A DNA stretch of 64,000 nucleotides from RPQJ01 sp963777725 (GTDB lineage: Bacteria; Pseudomonadota; Gammaproteobacteria; Steroidobacterales; Steroidobacteraceae). This document shows, piece by piece, positions 17,293 to 25,636 of the stretch. The DNA is taken from contig CAVZRR010000015.1 in the NCBI GenBank assembly GCA_963777725.1, positions 62,001-126,000 on the forward strand, given 5' to 3'. Each line of letters begins with the position of its first letter. Position 1 is the stretch's first letter. A program made the position numbers and the translations under genes. A model generated the notes under the pieces. That model was given only the letters and a program-made list of their open reading frames with translations, had not been told where the DNA came from and did not search any database.

Positions 17293-18595
17293 GCTGCCGA
17301 AACGTCATCCCCAGCAGCTCCGCCGCTTTGGTCTTGTTATACCGCGTCTGTTCCAGCGCCCTGACGATAGCCTCGCGCTCGATGTGCTCGAGCTGCCCCT
17401 CGAGCCCGTCGGTCGGCAGGTCCTCTCCCGCGGCCGGCAGGTCGAACCCCACGCCCTGCTTGAGCTGGATGTCATCGGGCTCGATCCGATTGCCCGAGCA
17501 CAGCGTCACCGCTCGTTCGAGGATGTTCTCGAGCTCACGGACATTGCCCGGATAGGCATAGTTGAGCAGCTTGTCGAGCGCCTCGTCCGCAATCTCCGGA
17601 CGCTTCACGCCAATCTGCTTCGAGACCCGGTCGAGCAGCACGTCAACCAGCAGCGGGACGTCGTCGAGGCGCTCGCGAAGCGCGGGAACGTGCAGCTCAA
17701 TCACGTTGATCCGGTAGTAAAGATCCTCGCGGAACCGTCCGGCCTTGACCATCTCCTGCAGGTTGCGATGCGTCGCGCTCAGGATCCGCACGTCGACCGG
17801 CACCTCGCGCGTCTCGCCGACGGGGCGCACCGACTTCTCCTGGATCACGCGCAGCAACTTCACCTGCATGTGCAGCGGCAGGTCGGCCACCTCGTCGAGG
17901 AACAGCGTGCCGCCCTCGGCGCTGCGGATCAGGCCTTCCTTGTCCGTCACGGCGCCGGTGAAGCTGCCCTTCTTGTGGCCGAAGAACTCGCTTTCCATCA
18001 GTTCCGACGGAATCGCACCGCAGTTGACCGGCACGAACGGTCCCTCGGCCCGCGGACCGGACTCGTGGATGAGCCGTGCCACGAGTTCCTTGCCGGTACC
18101 CGAGTCGCCCGAGACGTGAACCGGCGCCTGGCTGCGCGAGACCTTGCCGACCATCTGCCGCAGCTGCTGCATGGGCTTCGAGTTGCCGAGCAGCTTCAGC
18201 GTCGAGCGCCGTGCCGTTTCCTCGATCGAATCGCCGAGCTTGAGCGTTGCGGTGATGAGCTTGCGCAGGGCGGCGAGGTCGAGCGGCTTGGCGATGAAGT
18301 CGAACGCCCCGAGCTTGAGGGCTCGGACGGCCGCCTCGACATTGCCGTGCGCCGTGATCACGGCCACCGGGACCCCGGGGCGGTGAGTCTGGATCCACTC
18401 GACGATTTCGAGCCCGTCACCGTCGGGCAGTCGCATGTCGGTCAGCACCAGGTCGTAGCGCTCACCCCCCAGGCACTTGACGGCGGTCGCGAAGTTGCCC
18501 GCGGTGACGACGTCGATCTGCATGCGACCGAGCGTGATCGCGAGCAGTTCGCGGATGTCCGGCTCGTCGTCGACGATCAGGGCTCTGGAACGCAT
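17258..18595 (-). CDS. pilR: Sigma-54-dependent response regulator PilR
   Basis: A 445-residue NtrC-type activator. The receiver domain has the phospho-acceptor D53 in LTDMRLPDGDG. The AAA+ domain has Walker A GDSGTGKE at 163-170, the sigma-54 contact loop GSFTGA at 210-215 and Walker B GGTLFLDEVADL. A Fis-type helix-turn-helix closes the protein (NKTKAAELLGMTFRQLRYRV). It activates the sigma-54 promoter of pilA. The kinase gene pilS is upstream on the same strand but separated by a toxin-antitoxin pair. Confidence 0.97.
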   Translation of the reverse strand: MRSRALIVDDEPDIRELLAITLGRMQIDVVTAGNFATAVKCLGGERYDLVLTDMRLPDGDGLEIVEWIQTHRPGVPVAVITAHGNVEAAVRALKLGAFDFIAKPLDLAALRKLITATLKLGDSIEETARRSTLKLLGNSKPMQQLRQMVGKVSRSQAPVHVSGDSGTGKELVARLIHESGPRAEGPFVPVNCGAIPSELMESEFFGHKKGSFTGAVTDKEGLIRSAEGGTLFLDEVADLPLHMQVKLLRVIQEKSVRPVGETREVPVDVRILSATHRNLQEMVKAGRFREDLYYRINVIELHVPALRERLDDVPLLVDVLLDRVSKQIGVKRPEIADEALDKLLNYAYPGNVRELENILERAVTLCSGNRIEPDDIQLKQGVGFDLPAAGEDLPTDGLEGQLEHIEREAIVRALEQTRYNKTKAAELLGMTFRQLRYRVKKLGIE

Positions 18596-18677
18596 GGGCA
18601 GTCGTCAACTGAAGGGGTTGTTTGGTGCTTCAAGCGATCGCCAGACTATCGACCGGTCCATCAGGAGGCAAGGTTGG

Positions 18678-19019
18678 TCACTGCAGTCCGAGCACCAATC
18701 GCAGACCGCGTTCCACTGAGGCCATCTGCACGGGCCCCAGTCGCCCGGCCCGGCTCGTGACCCTGGCTTTGTCGACCGTAATCAACTGCGACACGTTGAC
18801 CACCGAGGACTTGGCGATGCCACTGCCCTTGCCTTCGATCCGGACATTCCCGGGTGCATCCGCAAGCCGCAAGTTGCTGGTGATCACGGCAGCGATGATG
18901 GTCGAGATCTGGCTGCGGTTGAAGCTGTCGTCGGACACGACCAGCACGGGCCGGCGAAAGCCGGGTCCGGAGCCCGTGGGTGCGGCCAGCGAAGCCCACC
19001 AGATTTCCCCACGTTTCAC
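18678..19019 (-). CDS. mazF: MazF/PemK-family mRNA interferase
   Basis: A 113-residue endoribonuclease toxin. It starts MKRGEIWWASLAAPTGSGPG, then has the conserved RRPVLVVSDDSFNRSQISTI, and ends QLITVDKARVTSRAGRLGPV. A GTG start at 19019 overlaps the antitoxin TGA (GTGA), as expected for a mazEF pair. It is intact. It sits between pilS and pilR on the same strand, so it may be part of that transcript. Confidence 0.93.
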   Translation of the reverse strand: MKRGEIWWASLAAPTGSGPGFRRPVLVVSDDSFNRSQISTIIAAVITSNLRLADAPGNVRIEGKGSGIAKSSVVNVSQLITVDKARVTSRAGRLGPVQMASVERGLRLVLGLQ

Positions 19020-19267
19020 CGACCTGCCCCACCGCGAATCGCCTGAGACTGGAGCACGCCAAGGTCGGGATCCAGCCCCGGGTTGTTCTCGCGCGTGCCG
19101 TAGACCGCGTCGAGTTGCGACGTGATCGTGGACTGATCGTGTCTCTCGAGCAGGGTCTCGATTGCGCGGCGGTAAAGTTCGCTGCGCGAGATCCCGAGTC
19201 GCGCGGCCAGGCGCTCCGCCGAATGGAAGATCGGGTCGGGCAGCGAAATTGCAGTCTTCATTTGCAT
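19016..19267 (-). CDS. mazE: Ribbon-helix-helix antitoxin of the MazEF pair
   Basis: An 83-residue antitoxin. The N-terminal ribbon-helix-helix MKTAISLPDPIFHSAERLAA with RLGISRSELYRRAIETLL is typical of MazE9-like CopG-family antitoxins. The acidic tail binds the toxin. I chose the ATG at 19267 because GGAG lies seven bases upstream and an operator palindrome directly precedes it; a second in-frame ATG is two codons on. Confidence 0.9.
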   Translation of the reverse strand: MQMKTAISLPDPIFHSAERLAARLGISRSELYRRAIETLLERHDQSTITSQLDAVYGTRENNPGLDPDLGVLQSQAIRGGAGR

Positions 19268-19287
19268 AGTATAACTCCGGTTATACT
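19268..19287. promoter_or_regulatory. mazEF operator AGTATAAC-TCCG-GTTATACT
   Basis: A perfect 8-bp inverted repeat with a 4-base spacer touches the mazE start codon and covers its ribosome-binding region. Ribbon-helix-helix antitoxins bind such dyads to repress their own operon. The pair therefore probably has its own regulated promoter inside the pilS-pilR interval. Confidence 0.75.
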
Positions 19288-19396
19288 CCGCCGTGGCCGC
19301 CAAGTGCCAGCGCATGTGCCGGACAGGTTGCCTGTCCTGACGCCAGCAAGCGACCAATGAAACCGTCGACTTCGCAGCAAAACTCTTTGTCGTCGA

Positions 19397-21025
19397 TCAC
19401 GCCTCCCACCGCTGCGGATCCGCAAAAATGATCCGGAAGATGCTGCCGCCGCCGGGACGCTCCTCGTACGCGAGCAGCGCACCGTTCGTCTGGCACAGCT
19501 CGCGCGAGATGAACAGCCCAAGCCCGGTGCCGCCGGCGCCGTTCGAGAAGAACGGCTCGAAAATGCGCTCGGCATGGGCCGGGTCGATGCCCGGGCCCCG
19601 GTCGCTGATTTCGAGGTAGGGCCGGCCCGTGGAAGCGATACGCCCCACGCGCAGGATCACGGGCCACTGTTCGTCGTCCCCACCGTGCTTCAGCGCGTTG
19701 TCGCAGAGGTTCCAGACCACCTGGTGCAGCTGCGATGGGTCGAACGTCACCTCGAGTTCCGGCACCGGCGACTCGGCCAGCACGCGTTCCGGCGCGATCT
19801 GCAGCGTCTCGCGGAACTCGGCCAGGAACGTCTCGAGCCACGCGGCGAGGTCGATGCGCTCCTGTCGAGTCGTGTCCCGGCGCGACAGTTGCAGCACGTT
19901 CTCGATGATCTGGCTCACCCGCACCGCGTTTTTCTCGATGATGTCGGTGAGGTGCCGGTCATCCGGGCCAAGCGCCGGCGATTCCTTCAGCAACTGGCCC
20001 GCGTGGCTCATCGCGCCCACCGGGTTGCGGATCTCGTGGGCGATGCTCGCGCTCAGCCGGCCAAGCGAGGCGAGCTTCGACTGCTGCACGCGCTCGGCCA
20101 CGACGCTGGTGTCCTCGAGAAAGATCAGCACGGACCCGGGGCCGCGATCCGACAGCGCGACGAAATGCGGCCGGATCACCGTGCCGCCATCGCCAGAGAC
20201 GACCTCGCGGGCCCAGTCGCGCCGATCGTGCTGCCGCTTGCGCCAGTTCTCGAGCAGGTACTGCAGGCGCGGCGACACGTCGATCAGCAGCGCGCCGCTC
20301 GTGACGGCGCCGCCGGCGAGCAGGCGGGCCGCCGTGTCGTTGATCAGGCGGACATGGTCGGTCTCGTCCACCACGACGATGCTGTCGCGCAGGTGCTGCA
20401 CGATGAACTTGTTCAGCTCGTTCAGGTTGGCGAGGTCGATGTCGCGCTGCTGCACCAGTGCCTCGCTCTCACGCAGCCGGTTGGCGAGCGGGATGGCGAG
20501 CAGCGTCACGGCGAAGAGGCTGGCACCGGTCAGGCCGGCGACGAGGAAGTCCGCGCCCAGGCTCACGCCCGAGAGGGTGGATACGGCGGTCTCGACCAGC
20601 AGCCCGATCGCGACCAGCGCCGTCGCGAACAGCGCCAGCCGCGAATGCACGATCGCGGCGGTGGCGCCGATCGGCAGGAACAGCAGCGTGGCCAGCCCGC
20701 TGCTCACGCCGCCGCTGGCGTGGACCAGCAGCGTGATCGCGATTGCGTCGATGGCGAGCGGGAACAGCGCCATCCACTGCGCCGAGGGCCACTGCCGCTG
20801 GATCGGGTGGATGGAGACGAGTCCGAACGTGAAATAGGCGACGCAGATGCCGAGAAACAGCCCGGGGTAGGTCGTGCCCACGCTGCGGTTCGGCGCATTG
20901 AAGAAGAACAGCAGGATCAGCACCATCGGCGCGAGCAACCGGAACAGGTTCAGCAGGCCGATGACGCGCCACGACAACTCGGCAGTGGCCGTCTCGGGAG
21001 CAAGCGGGGGAGTCTTCGTCGCCAT
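19397..21025 (-). CDS. pilS: Sensor histidine kinase PilS
   Basis: A 542-residue membrane kinase. Six hydrophobic segments fill about residues 23-180 (for example LLAPMVLILLFFF, LFPLAIDAIAITLLVHAS). A PAS-like region follows (IVVVDETDHVRLINDTAARL). The H box is SASIAHEIRNPVG with H330, the N box VVWNLCDNALKHGG, and the G boxes ISDRGPGIDP and GTGLGLFI. It phosphorylates PilR to control pilA. The start at the ATG before ATKTPPLAP fits the family; an ATG 13 codons upstream is weaker. It is divergent from sucC. Confidence 0.96.
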   Translation of the reverse strand: MATKTPPLAPETATAELSWRVIGLLNLFRLLAPMVLILLFFFNAPNRSVGTTYPGLFLGICVAYFTFGLVSIHPIQRQWPSAQWMALFPLAIDAIAITLLVHASGGVSSGLATLLFLPIGATAAIVHSRLALFATALVAIGLLVETAVSTLSGVSLGADFLVAGLTGASLFAVTLLAIPLANRLRESEALVQQRDIDLANLNELNKFIVQHLRDSIVVVDETDHVRLINDTAARLLAGGAVTSGALLIDVSPRLQYLLENWRKRQHDRRDWAREVVSGDGGTVIRPHFVALSDRGPGSVLIFLEDTSVVAERVQQSKLASLGRLSASIAHEIRNPVGAMSHAGQLLKESPALGPDDRHLTDIIEKNAVRVSQIIENVLQLSRRDTTRQERIDLAAWLETFLAEFRETLQIAPERVLAESPVPELEVTFDPSQLHQVVWNLCDNALKHGGDDEQWPVILRVGRIASTGRPYLEISDRGPGIDPAHAERIFEPFFSNGAGGTGLGLFISRELCQTNGALLAYEERPGGGSIFRIIFADPQRWEA

Positions 21026-21153
21026 TCCCGGCAGTCTCTCGCCTCGGGGGCAATGCTTCAACACAAGTGCAGGCCTGCCGGGCCCGGGAGGGTGCCCGAA
21101 TACCGGCCGAGGGCTTAGACTACGCAGCTTCGCATCCAGCCCGGCGCAAAATA

Positions 21154-22317
21154 ATGAACCTCCACGAATACCAGTCCAAGCAGCTCTTCGCCCGCTACGG
21201 GATCCCGGTGCCCACGGGGTTCGTCGCCTCGACGCCCGCGGAGGCTGCCGACGCCGCCCGTCGGCTCGGCGGCGGCGTCTGGGTGGTCAAGGCGCAGGTG
21301 CACGCGGGTGGCCGCGGCAAGGCGGGCGGCGTCAAGCTCGCAAAGACACTGGACGACGTTTCGTCGGCCGCGGCCGGGATGCTGGGCCAGCGGCTCACGA
21401 CCAAGCAGACGGGTCCCGAGGGCCTGCCGATCCACCAGGTCTACGTCGAGTCGGGCTCGAAGATCGCCCGCGAGTTGTACCTGAGCGTGCTGCTCAACCG
21501 CGACACCGGCCGCATCGCGTTCGTCGCCTCGGCGGCGGGCGGCATGGACATCGAGGAGGTCGCTGCAAAGACCCCCGAGAAGATCGTCCGCGTCGAGATT
21601 CATCCCGCGACGGGCCTGCACGGCTCGCACTGCCGCGCGCTCGCCTACGGTCTCGGCCTCAAGGGCACGCAGGTCGCCGAGTTCGAGGGCATCGCCCGCG
21701 CGCTCTACAAGCTCTACCTCGAGTGCGACGCGAGCCTGGTCGAGGTCAACCCGCTGATCGTCACCGACGAGGGCCACGTCATGGCGCTCGACGCGAAGAT
21801 CAACATCGAGGAAAGCGCGCTGTTCCGCCAGAAGGACCTCGTCGAGTGGCGCGACCCGTCGCAGGAAGACGAGATGGAGCGCATCGCCGCCGAGGCGGAC
21901 TTGAACTACGTCTCGCTCGACGGCGACATCGCTTGCATGGTCAACGGCGCGGGCCTCGCGATGGCGACGATGGACCTGATCAAGCTGCACGGCGGGTCGC
22001 CGGCGAACTTCCTCGACGTCGGCGGCGGCGCCACGCGCGAGCGGGTCACGACGGCGTTCAAGCTGATCCTGCAGAACCCGAAAGTGAAGGCCATCCTCGT
22101 CAACATCTTCGGCGGCATCGTCCGCTGCGACATGATCGCCGAGGGCGTGATCGGCGCGGCACGCGACTTGGGACTGCACCTGCCGGTCGTCGTGCGGATC
22201 GAGGGCACGAATGCGCCGCAGGGCCGCAAGATGCTGCAGGAGAGCGGCCTCGAGTTGATCGCGGCGGCGGACCTGACGGATGCAGCGAAGAAAGTCGTCG
22301 CGGCGGCGAGGAAATAA
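21154..22317 (+). CDS. sucC: Succinate-CoA ligase beta subunit
   Basis: A 387-residue ATP-grasp subunit of the TCA-cycle enzyme that makes succinate and a nucleoside triphosphate from succinyl-CoA. It starts MNLHEYQSKQLFARYGIPVP, has KAQVHAGGRGKAGGVKLAK (nucleotide binding), EVNPLIVTDEGHVMALDAKI (Mg ligands) and the succinate loop NIFGGIVRCD. Length equals the E. coli protein within one residue. sucD starts two bases after the stop. The gene is intact. Confidence 0.98.
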   Translation: MNLHEYQSKQLFARYGIPVPTGFVASTPAEAADAARRLGGGVWVVKAQVHAGGRGKAGGVKLAKTLDDVSSAAAGMLGQRLTTKQTGPEGLPIHQVYVESGSKIARELYLSVLLNRDTGRIAFVASAAGGMDIEEVAAKTPEKIVRVEIHPATGLHGSHCRALAYGLGLKGTQVAEFEGIARALYKLYLECDASLVEVNPLIVTDEGHVMALDAKINIEESALFRQKDLVEWRDPSQEDEMERIAAEADLNYVSLDGDIACMVNGAGLAMATMDLIKLHGGSPANFLDVGGGATRERVTTAFKLILQNPKVKAILVNIFGGIVRCDMIAEGVIGAARDLGLHLPVVVRIEGTNAPQGRKMLQESGLELIAAADLTDAAKKVVAAARK

Positions 22318-22319
22318 TC

Positions 22320-23267
22320 ATGTCGATCCTGGTCAACAAGAACACGCGCGTCATCTGCCAGGGCTTCACCGGCAAGCAGGGCACGTTCCATTCCCAGCAG
22401 TGCCTCGACTACGGCACCAAGCTCGTGGGCGGCGTGACGCCGGGCCGCGGTGGCGAGAAGCACCTCGGGCTCCCGGTGTTCGACACGGTGCGCGCTGCGG
22501 TCGCGAAGACCGACGCCAACGCGACGATGATCTACGTGCCGGCGGCCTACGCGGCGGACGCGATCATCGAGGCGGCCGATGCGGGCATCGAGCTGATCGT
22601 CTGCATCACCGAGGGCATCCCGGTCAACGACATGGTCAAGGTCAAGGCGGCGCTGCGCGATTCGAACTCGCGGCTCGTGGGCCCGAACTGTCCCGGCGTG
22701 ATCACGCCGGGTGAGTGCAAGATCGGCATCATGCCGGGCTTCATCCACAAGAAAGGCAAGATCGGCATCGTCTCGCGCTCCGGCACGCTGACCTACGAGG
22801 CCGTGTTCCAGACGACCAACAACGGGCTCGGCCAGAGCACCTGCGTCGGCATCGGCGGCGATCCGGTGCGCGGCATGAACTTCATCGACGTGCTGGCGCT
22901 GTTCGAGCAGGACCCGCAGACCGAAGGCATCATCATGGTCGGCGAGATCGGCGGCAGCGACGAGGAGGCGGGTGCGGAGTTCATCCGTCGCAACGTCTCG
23001 AAGCCGGTCGTGGCCTACATCGCGGGCGTCACGGCGCCTCCCGGCAAGCGCATGGGTCACGCGGGTGCGGTGATCTCGGGCGGCAAGGGCACGGCGGCCG
23101 ACAAGTTCGCGGCGCTCGAGGCGGCACGGGTGACGACGGTGCGTTCGCCTGCGGAAATGGGGACGGCGATTGCCAAGCGGCTGGCGAAGACGATGAAGCC
23201 CAAGGCGCAGGAAGAAGGCCAAAGTGAAGGTCGTCAAAAAGAGCAAGGCCAAAGCACCGGCCCCTAA
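22320..23267 (+). CDS. sucD: Succinate-CoA ligase alpha subunit, with an unusual C-terminal tail
   Basis: A 315-residue CoA-binding subunit. It shows FTGKQGTFHSQQCLDYGT, GPNCPGVITP, the CoA site SRSGTLTYE and the phosphorylated histidine H247 in RMGHAGAVISGG. Typical SucD ends near residue 290-295; here about 25 more residues follow (KPKAQEEGQSEGRQKEQGQ). If one base is shifted at about 23215, the frame instead gives a strongly basic tail (KKAKVKVVKKSKAKAPAPKK and beyond) to about 23325. With a second shift it runs on to 23393. The core enzyme is secure; the true C-terminus is not. Confidence 0.96.
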   Translation: MSILVNKNTRVICQGFTGKQGTFHSQQCLDYGTKLVGGVTPGRGGEKHLGLPVFDTVRAAVAKTDANATMIYVPAAYAADAIIEAADAGIELIVCITEGIPVNDMVKVKAALRDSNSRLVGPNCPGVITPGECKIGIMPGFIHKKGKIGIVSRSGTLTYEAVFQTTNNGLGQSTCVGIGGDPVRGMNFIDVLALFEQDPQTEGIIMVGEIGGSDEEAGAEFIRRNVSKPVVAYIAGVTAPPGKRMGHAGAVISGGKGTAADKFAALEAARVTTVRSPAEMGTAIAKRLAKTMKPKAQEEGQSEGRQKEQGQSTGP

Positions 23268-23446
23268 GAAGACCGAGACAAAGGTGAAGCCGAAGCGGAC
23301 GTTGGCCCGACGTTGCGACGCGTAAGACCTCCAGGAACGCGAAGGCCGGTAAGACCGCGAAATCGCGCGGAAAGGCAGCACGCCGCCGCTAGTCTTGAAT
23401 CAAGCAGGAGGGTCTCGCCTGTCAGCTGACACGGCGAGCCCGGTGT

Positions 23447-23483
23447 GAAACAGAAATGGGCCCGTCGGGCCCATTTCTGTTTC
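23447..23483 (+). terminator. Strong hairpin terminator after sucD
   Basis: A perfect 17-bp stem (arms 23447-23463 and 23467-23483) with a 3-base loop. The outer part is A/T-rich, so a T-rich end appears on both strands. It sits between sucCD and the higBA remnant and may terminate transcription from either side. Confidence 0.85.
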
Positions 23484-23544
23484 AAGTGGTGCGATTCGCG
23501 CATTCTCCTGCGACGAGCGGCGCAGAGTGGTCTCTGCGCGCATG

Positions 23545-23580
23545 TATGACGCCTTGCGTCATATGACGCAGCGCGTTATA
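23545..23580. promoter_or_regulatory. Tandem operator dyads upstream of the higBA remnant
   Basis: Repeated half-sites TATGACGC, GCGTCATATGACGC and GCGTTATA form overlapping dyads. The central 14 bases are a perfect palindrome. The array lies 16 bp upstream of the higB ATG, where HigA-type repressors bind. Confidence 0.65.
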
Positions 23581-23595
23581 AGGCGAGGGACGCCG

Positions 23596-23825
23596 ATGAT
23601 CGTGAGCTTCCGCGATCGGGAACGAGCGTCTGGACGCGCGCTTGCCATGGATTCTGCACGCAAGCTGCGTCTGAATCAACGGTGCGACTGGCGGCACTCG
23701 GCAACGACTGAGGCTCAGGGAGCGCCTCGGTCAGTTCAGCATCCGTCAACGACCAGTGGCGCATCTGCTTTCGCTGGGTTGACCGAGGACCGGAAGATGT
23801 CGAAATCGTCGACTACCACTATTAG
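23596..23825 (+). pseudogene. higB: HigB/RelE-like toxin, frameshifted and shortened
   Basis: The start MIVSFRDR and the end NDQWRICFRWVDRGPEDVEI plus VDYHY match the HigB/PIN-like host-inhibition family. They lie in different frames, with remnants such as ERLGQFSIR between. The whole span is about 230 bp, against roughly 280 for a complete gene, so some 16 codons around the usual LxDLRVPPGNRLE segment are missing. This looks like a real deletion plus frameshift, more than a single read error. It overlaps the antitoxin start. Confidence 0.7.
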
Positions 23826-24126
23826 GAAGCGCAAGGTCGCGCTGGTTCCCAATCCTCATCCGGGCGAGATCCTGCTCGAGGACTTCCTCAAGCCGCTGGG
23901 ACTGAGCCAGAACGCGCTCGCCCGGGCGCTCAAGGTCTCGCCGCGCCGCATCAACGAATTGGTGCACGGCAAGCGCGCGGTCTCGGCGGATACCGATCTG
24001 CGGCTCGGACGCTACTTCAACCTTCACGCGGGATTCTTCCTGGGACTGCAGGCGCAATACGACCTGATGGAGCAGAAGCGCAAGCTCGGCGACCGGCTCG
24101 ACGAAATCACGCCGCGGGCGGCGTAG
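23797..24126 (+). CDS. higA: HigA-family XRE antitoxin
   Basis: A 109-residue antitoxin with the family line NPHPGEILLEDFLKPLGLSQ, NALARALKVSPRRINELVHG (helix-turn-helix) and DLRLGRYFNLHAGFFLGLQ. It begins inside the 3-prime end of the higB remnant, as in intact higBA loci. The gene is intact although the toxin is not. It ends 20 bp into the converging ATP-grasp gene. Confidence 0.92.
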   Translation: MSKSSTTTIRKRKVALVPNPHPGEILLEDFLKPLGLSQNALARALKVSPRRINELVHGKRAVSADTDLRLGRYFNLHAGFFLGLQAQYDLMEQKRKLGDRLDEITPRAA

Positions 24127-25636
24127 CGGATTCCTCGTCGAGCACCGAGACCGTCCCCCGAAAACGCCGTCGAGCCGCTTCGCGATCGACATCGATCGAC
24201 ACCACGCCGAGCTTGCCGAACTCCGAGAGCGCGCCGACCAGCATGAACACGACGCCGGACTGCGACTCGCTGTCGAACCGCAGGCCGCGCTGTCCTGCGA
24301 TCTCGAACAGGTCCTGCGGCGTCAGTCGCCGATAAGCGGGACTGACGACGTTGTCGGTGGCGTAGTAGCAGCGCACGTCGCCGGCCGGCGTCACGAACTC
24401 GGCGCGCTCCGGGTCGTAACGGCCCCCGGTCAGGAACTGCAGCATCTGAAACGTGTGCGTCGTGCCGCCCTTGCGCAGGTTGATCTCGATCGCGAAATGC
24501 TCCCAGCCGTCGTCCCGCGGCACCGACACGAAGTCCACGCCGAATCGCCCGAGCACGCCGCGTCGCTTCAGCACTTCGCCGACGCGCAGCGCCAGTCGCT
24601 GGATCTCGAGCGCATACGACGGATCCGCGGGGAACGTGCACGCCTGGAAAATCTGGCCTGAGGGCCCGCCCAGGATCTGGTCGTGCGTCGAGATCATCTC
24701 CAGCTCGCCGACCGGCGTGATCCGCAGCTGCACGGACGGCGAGCGCACGCCATCGCCCGACAGCCACGCCTCGACGATGCCGCCCGACTCGGCGAGCTTG
24801 GCCGCGAAGCGCTCCCAGCGCAGGTCGCGCGCCTCGATCGTCAGGTTGAGCGGCAGGTGCGCAGCCACCCAGCGCAGCTGATCGTCCTCGGGGCAACCGG
24901 CGTACGAGAACACCGCATTGCCTTCGCCCGAGAACCCGTGATTCAGTTTCACGACGGCTCGTGCGAGACGCGGCTGCCGGCCTTTGAGATCCGCCAGCGC
25001 GGCCGCGAGGTCCTGCGTGTCGCGCAGGTCCTCAGCGCCGTCCGGCAGCGGAATGCCCGCCGCGCGAAACGCCTGCCGGCTGCCGCTCTTGCCGCCGATC
25101 TCGAGCAGCGTCGGATCGCAGCCGTACAGCGGGATGCCGAGTCGCACGGCCAGCGTGCGCTCGCACGCGGTCGAATTGAAGACCGTCAGGTGAGCGATCG
25201 AACGGTCACCGATCGCCGCGCGGATCCGCTCCAGCAGCCGCGGCCGCTCGAGGATCTTCTGTGTCAGCGTCTGCGGCGACGCGTCGCTCGCAGAGAACAG
25301 CATCAGCCGCCGCCGCGCGTCCTCGCGCGACACGTCCGGCAACAGGCCAAGGTAATAGTCGATGATCGCCGGCTCGATCGGCGTGCTGCTGACGAACACG
25401 AGTCGAGTGTTCGGCAGCCGCAGCAGCATCAGCATCGCGAGCTGCCGCTCCTCGTAGTGCAGCCCGCCGACGACCTTGGCCAGCACCTCGCCGTCCATGC
25501 TGAGCCCGGGGACGATCACGACCGTCCGCGGTTCGTTCGGATCCGCGAAGACCTTGCGGAACAGCGCCGGCAGCCGCGACTGCAGTGCGGCAAACGCAGC
25601 GAGTTCTTCCGGGCTGCCCGGCACGGCGTCCATCAT
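24107..25636 (-). CDS. PGM1-type ATP-grasp peptide ligase-like protein
   Basis: A 509-residue protein. The N-terminal half carries TVVIVPGLSMDGEVLAKVVG, RLVFVSSTPIEPAIIDYYLG and LTVFNSTACERTLAVRLGIP. The C-terminal half is an ATP-grasp fold (AVVKLNHGFSGEGNAVFSY, nucleotide lysine and glycine loop; FGVDFVSVPRDDGWEHFAIE and INLRKGGTTH, metal ligands). It resembles proteins annotated as peptide ligase PGM1-related, after the pheganomycin ligase that joins amino acids through an acyl-phosphate. Substrates are unknown. The ATG at 25636 overlaps the DUF1611 stop, so this is the last gene of a tight four-gene operon. Confidence 0.8.
   Translation of the reverse strand: MMDAVPGSPEELAAFAALQSRLPALFRKVFADPNEPRTVVIVPGLSMDGEVLAKVVGGLHYEERQLAMLMLLRLPNTRLVFVSSTPIEPAIIDYYLGLLPDVSREDARRRLMLFSASDASPQTLTQKILERPRLLERIRAAIGDRSIAHLTVFNSTACERTLAVRLGIPLYGCDPTLLEIGGKSGSRQAFRAAGIPLPDGAEDLRDTQDLAAALADLKGRQPRLARAVVKLNHGFSGEGNAVFSYAGCPEDDQLRWVAAHLPLNLTIEARDLRWERFAAKLAESGGIVEAWLSGDGVRSPSVQLRITPVGELEMISTHDQILGGPSGQIFQACTFPADPSYALEIQRLALRVGEVLKRRGVLGRFGVDFVSVPRDDGWEHFAIEINLRKGGTTHTFQMLQFLTGGRYDPERAEFVTPAGDVRCYYATDNVVSPAYRRLTPQDLFEIAGQRGLRFDSESQSGVVFMLVGALSEFGKLGVVSIDVDREAARRRFRGTVSVLDEESATPPAA

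Noticed and set aside
19574..21118. A 514-residue plus-strand frame opposite pilS
   Set aside because: Antisense of a clear histidine kinase; Gln/Arg/His-rich composition typical of shadows.
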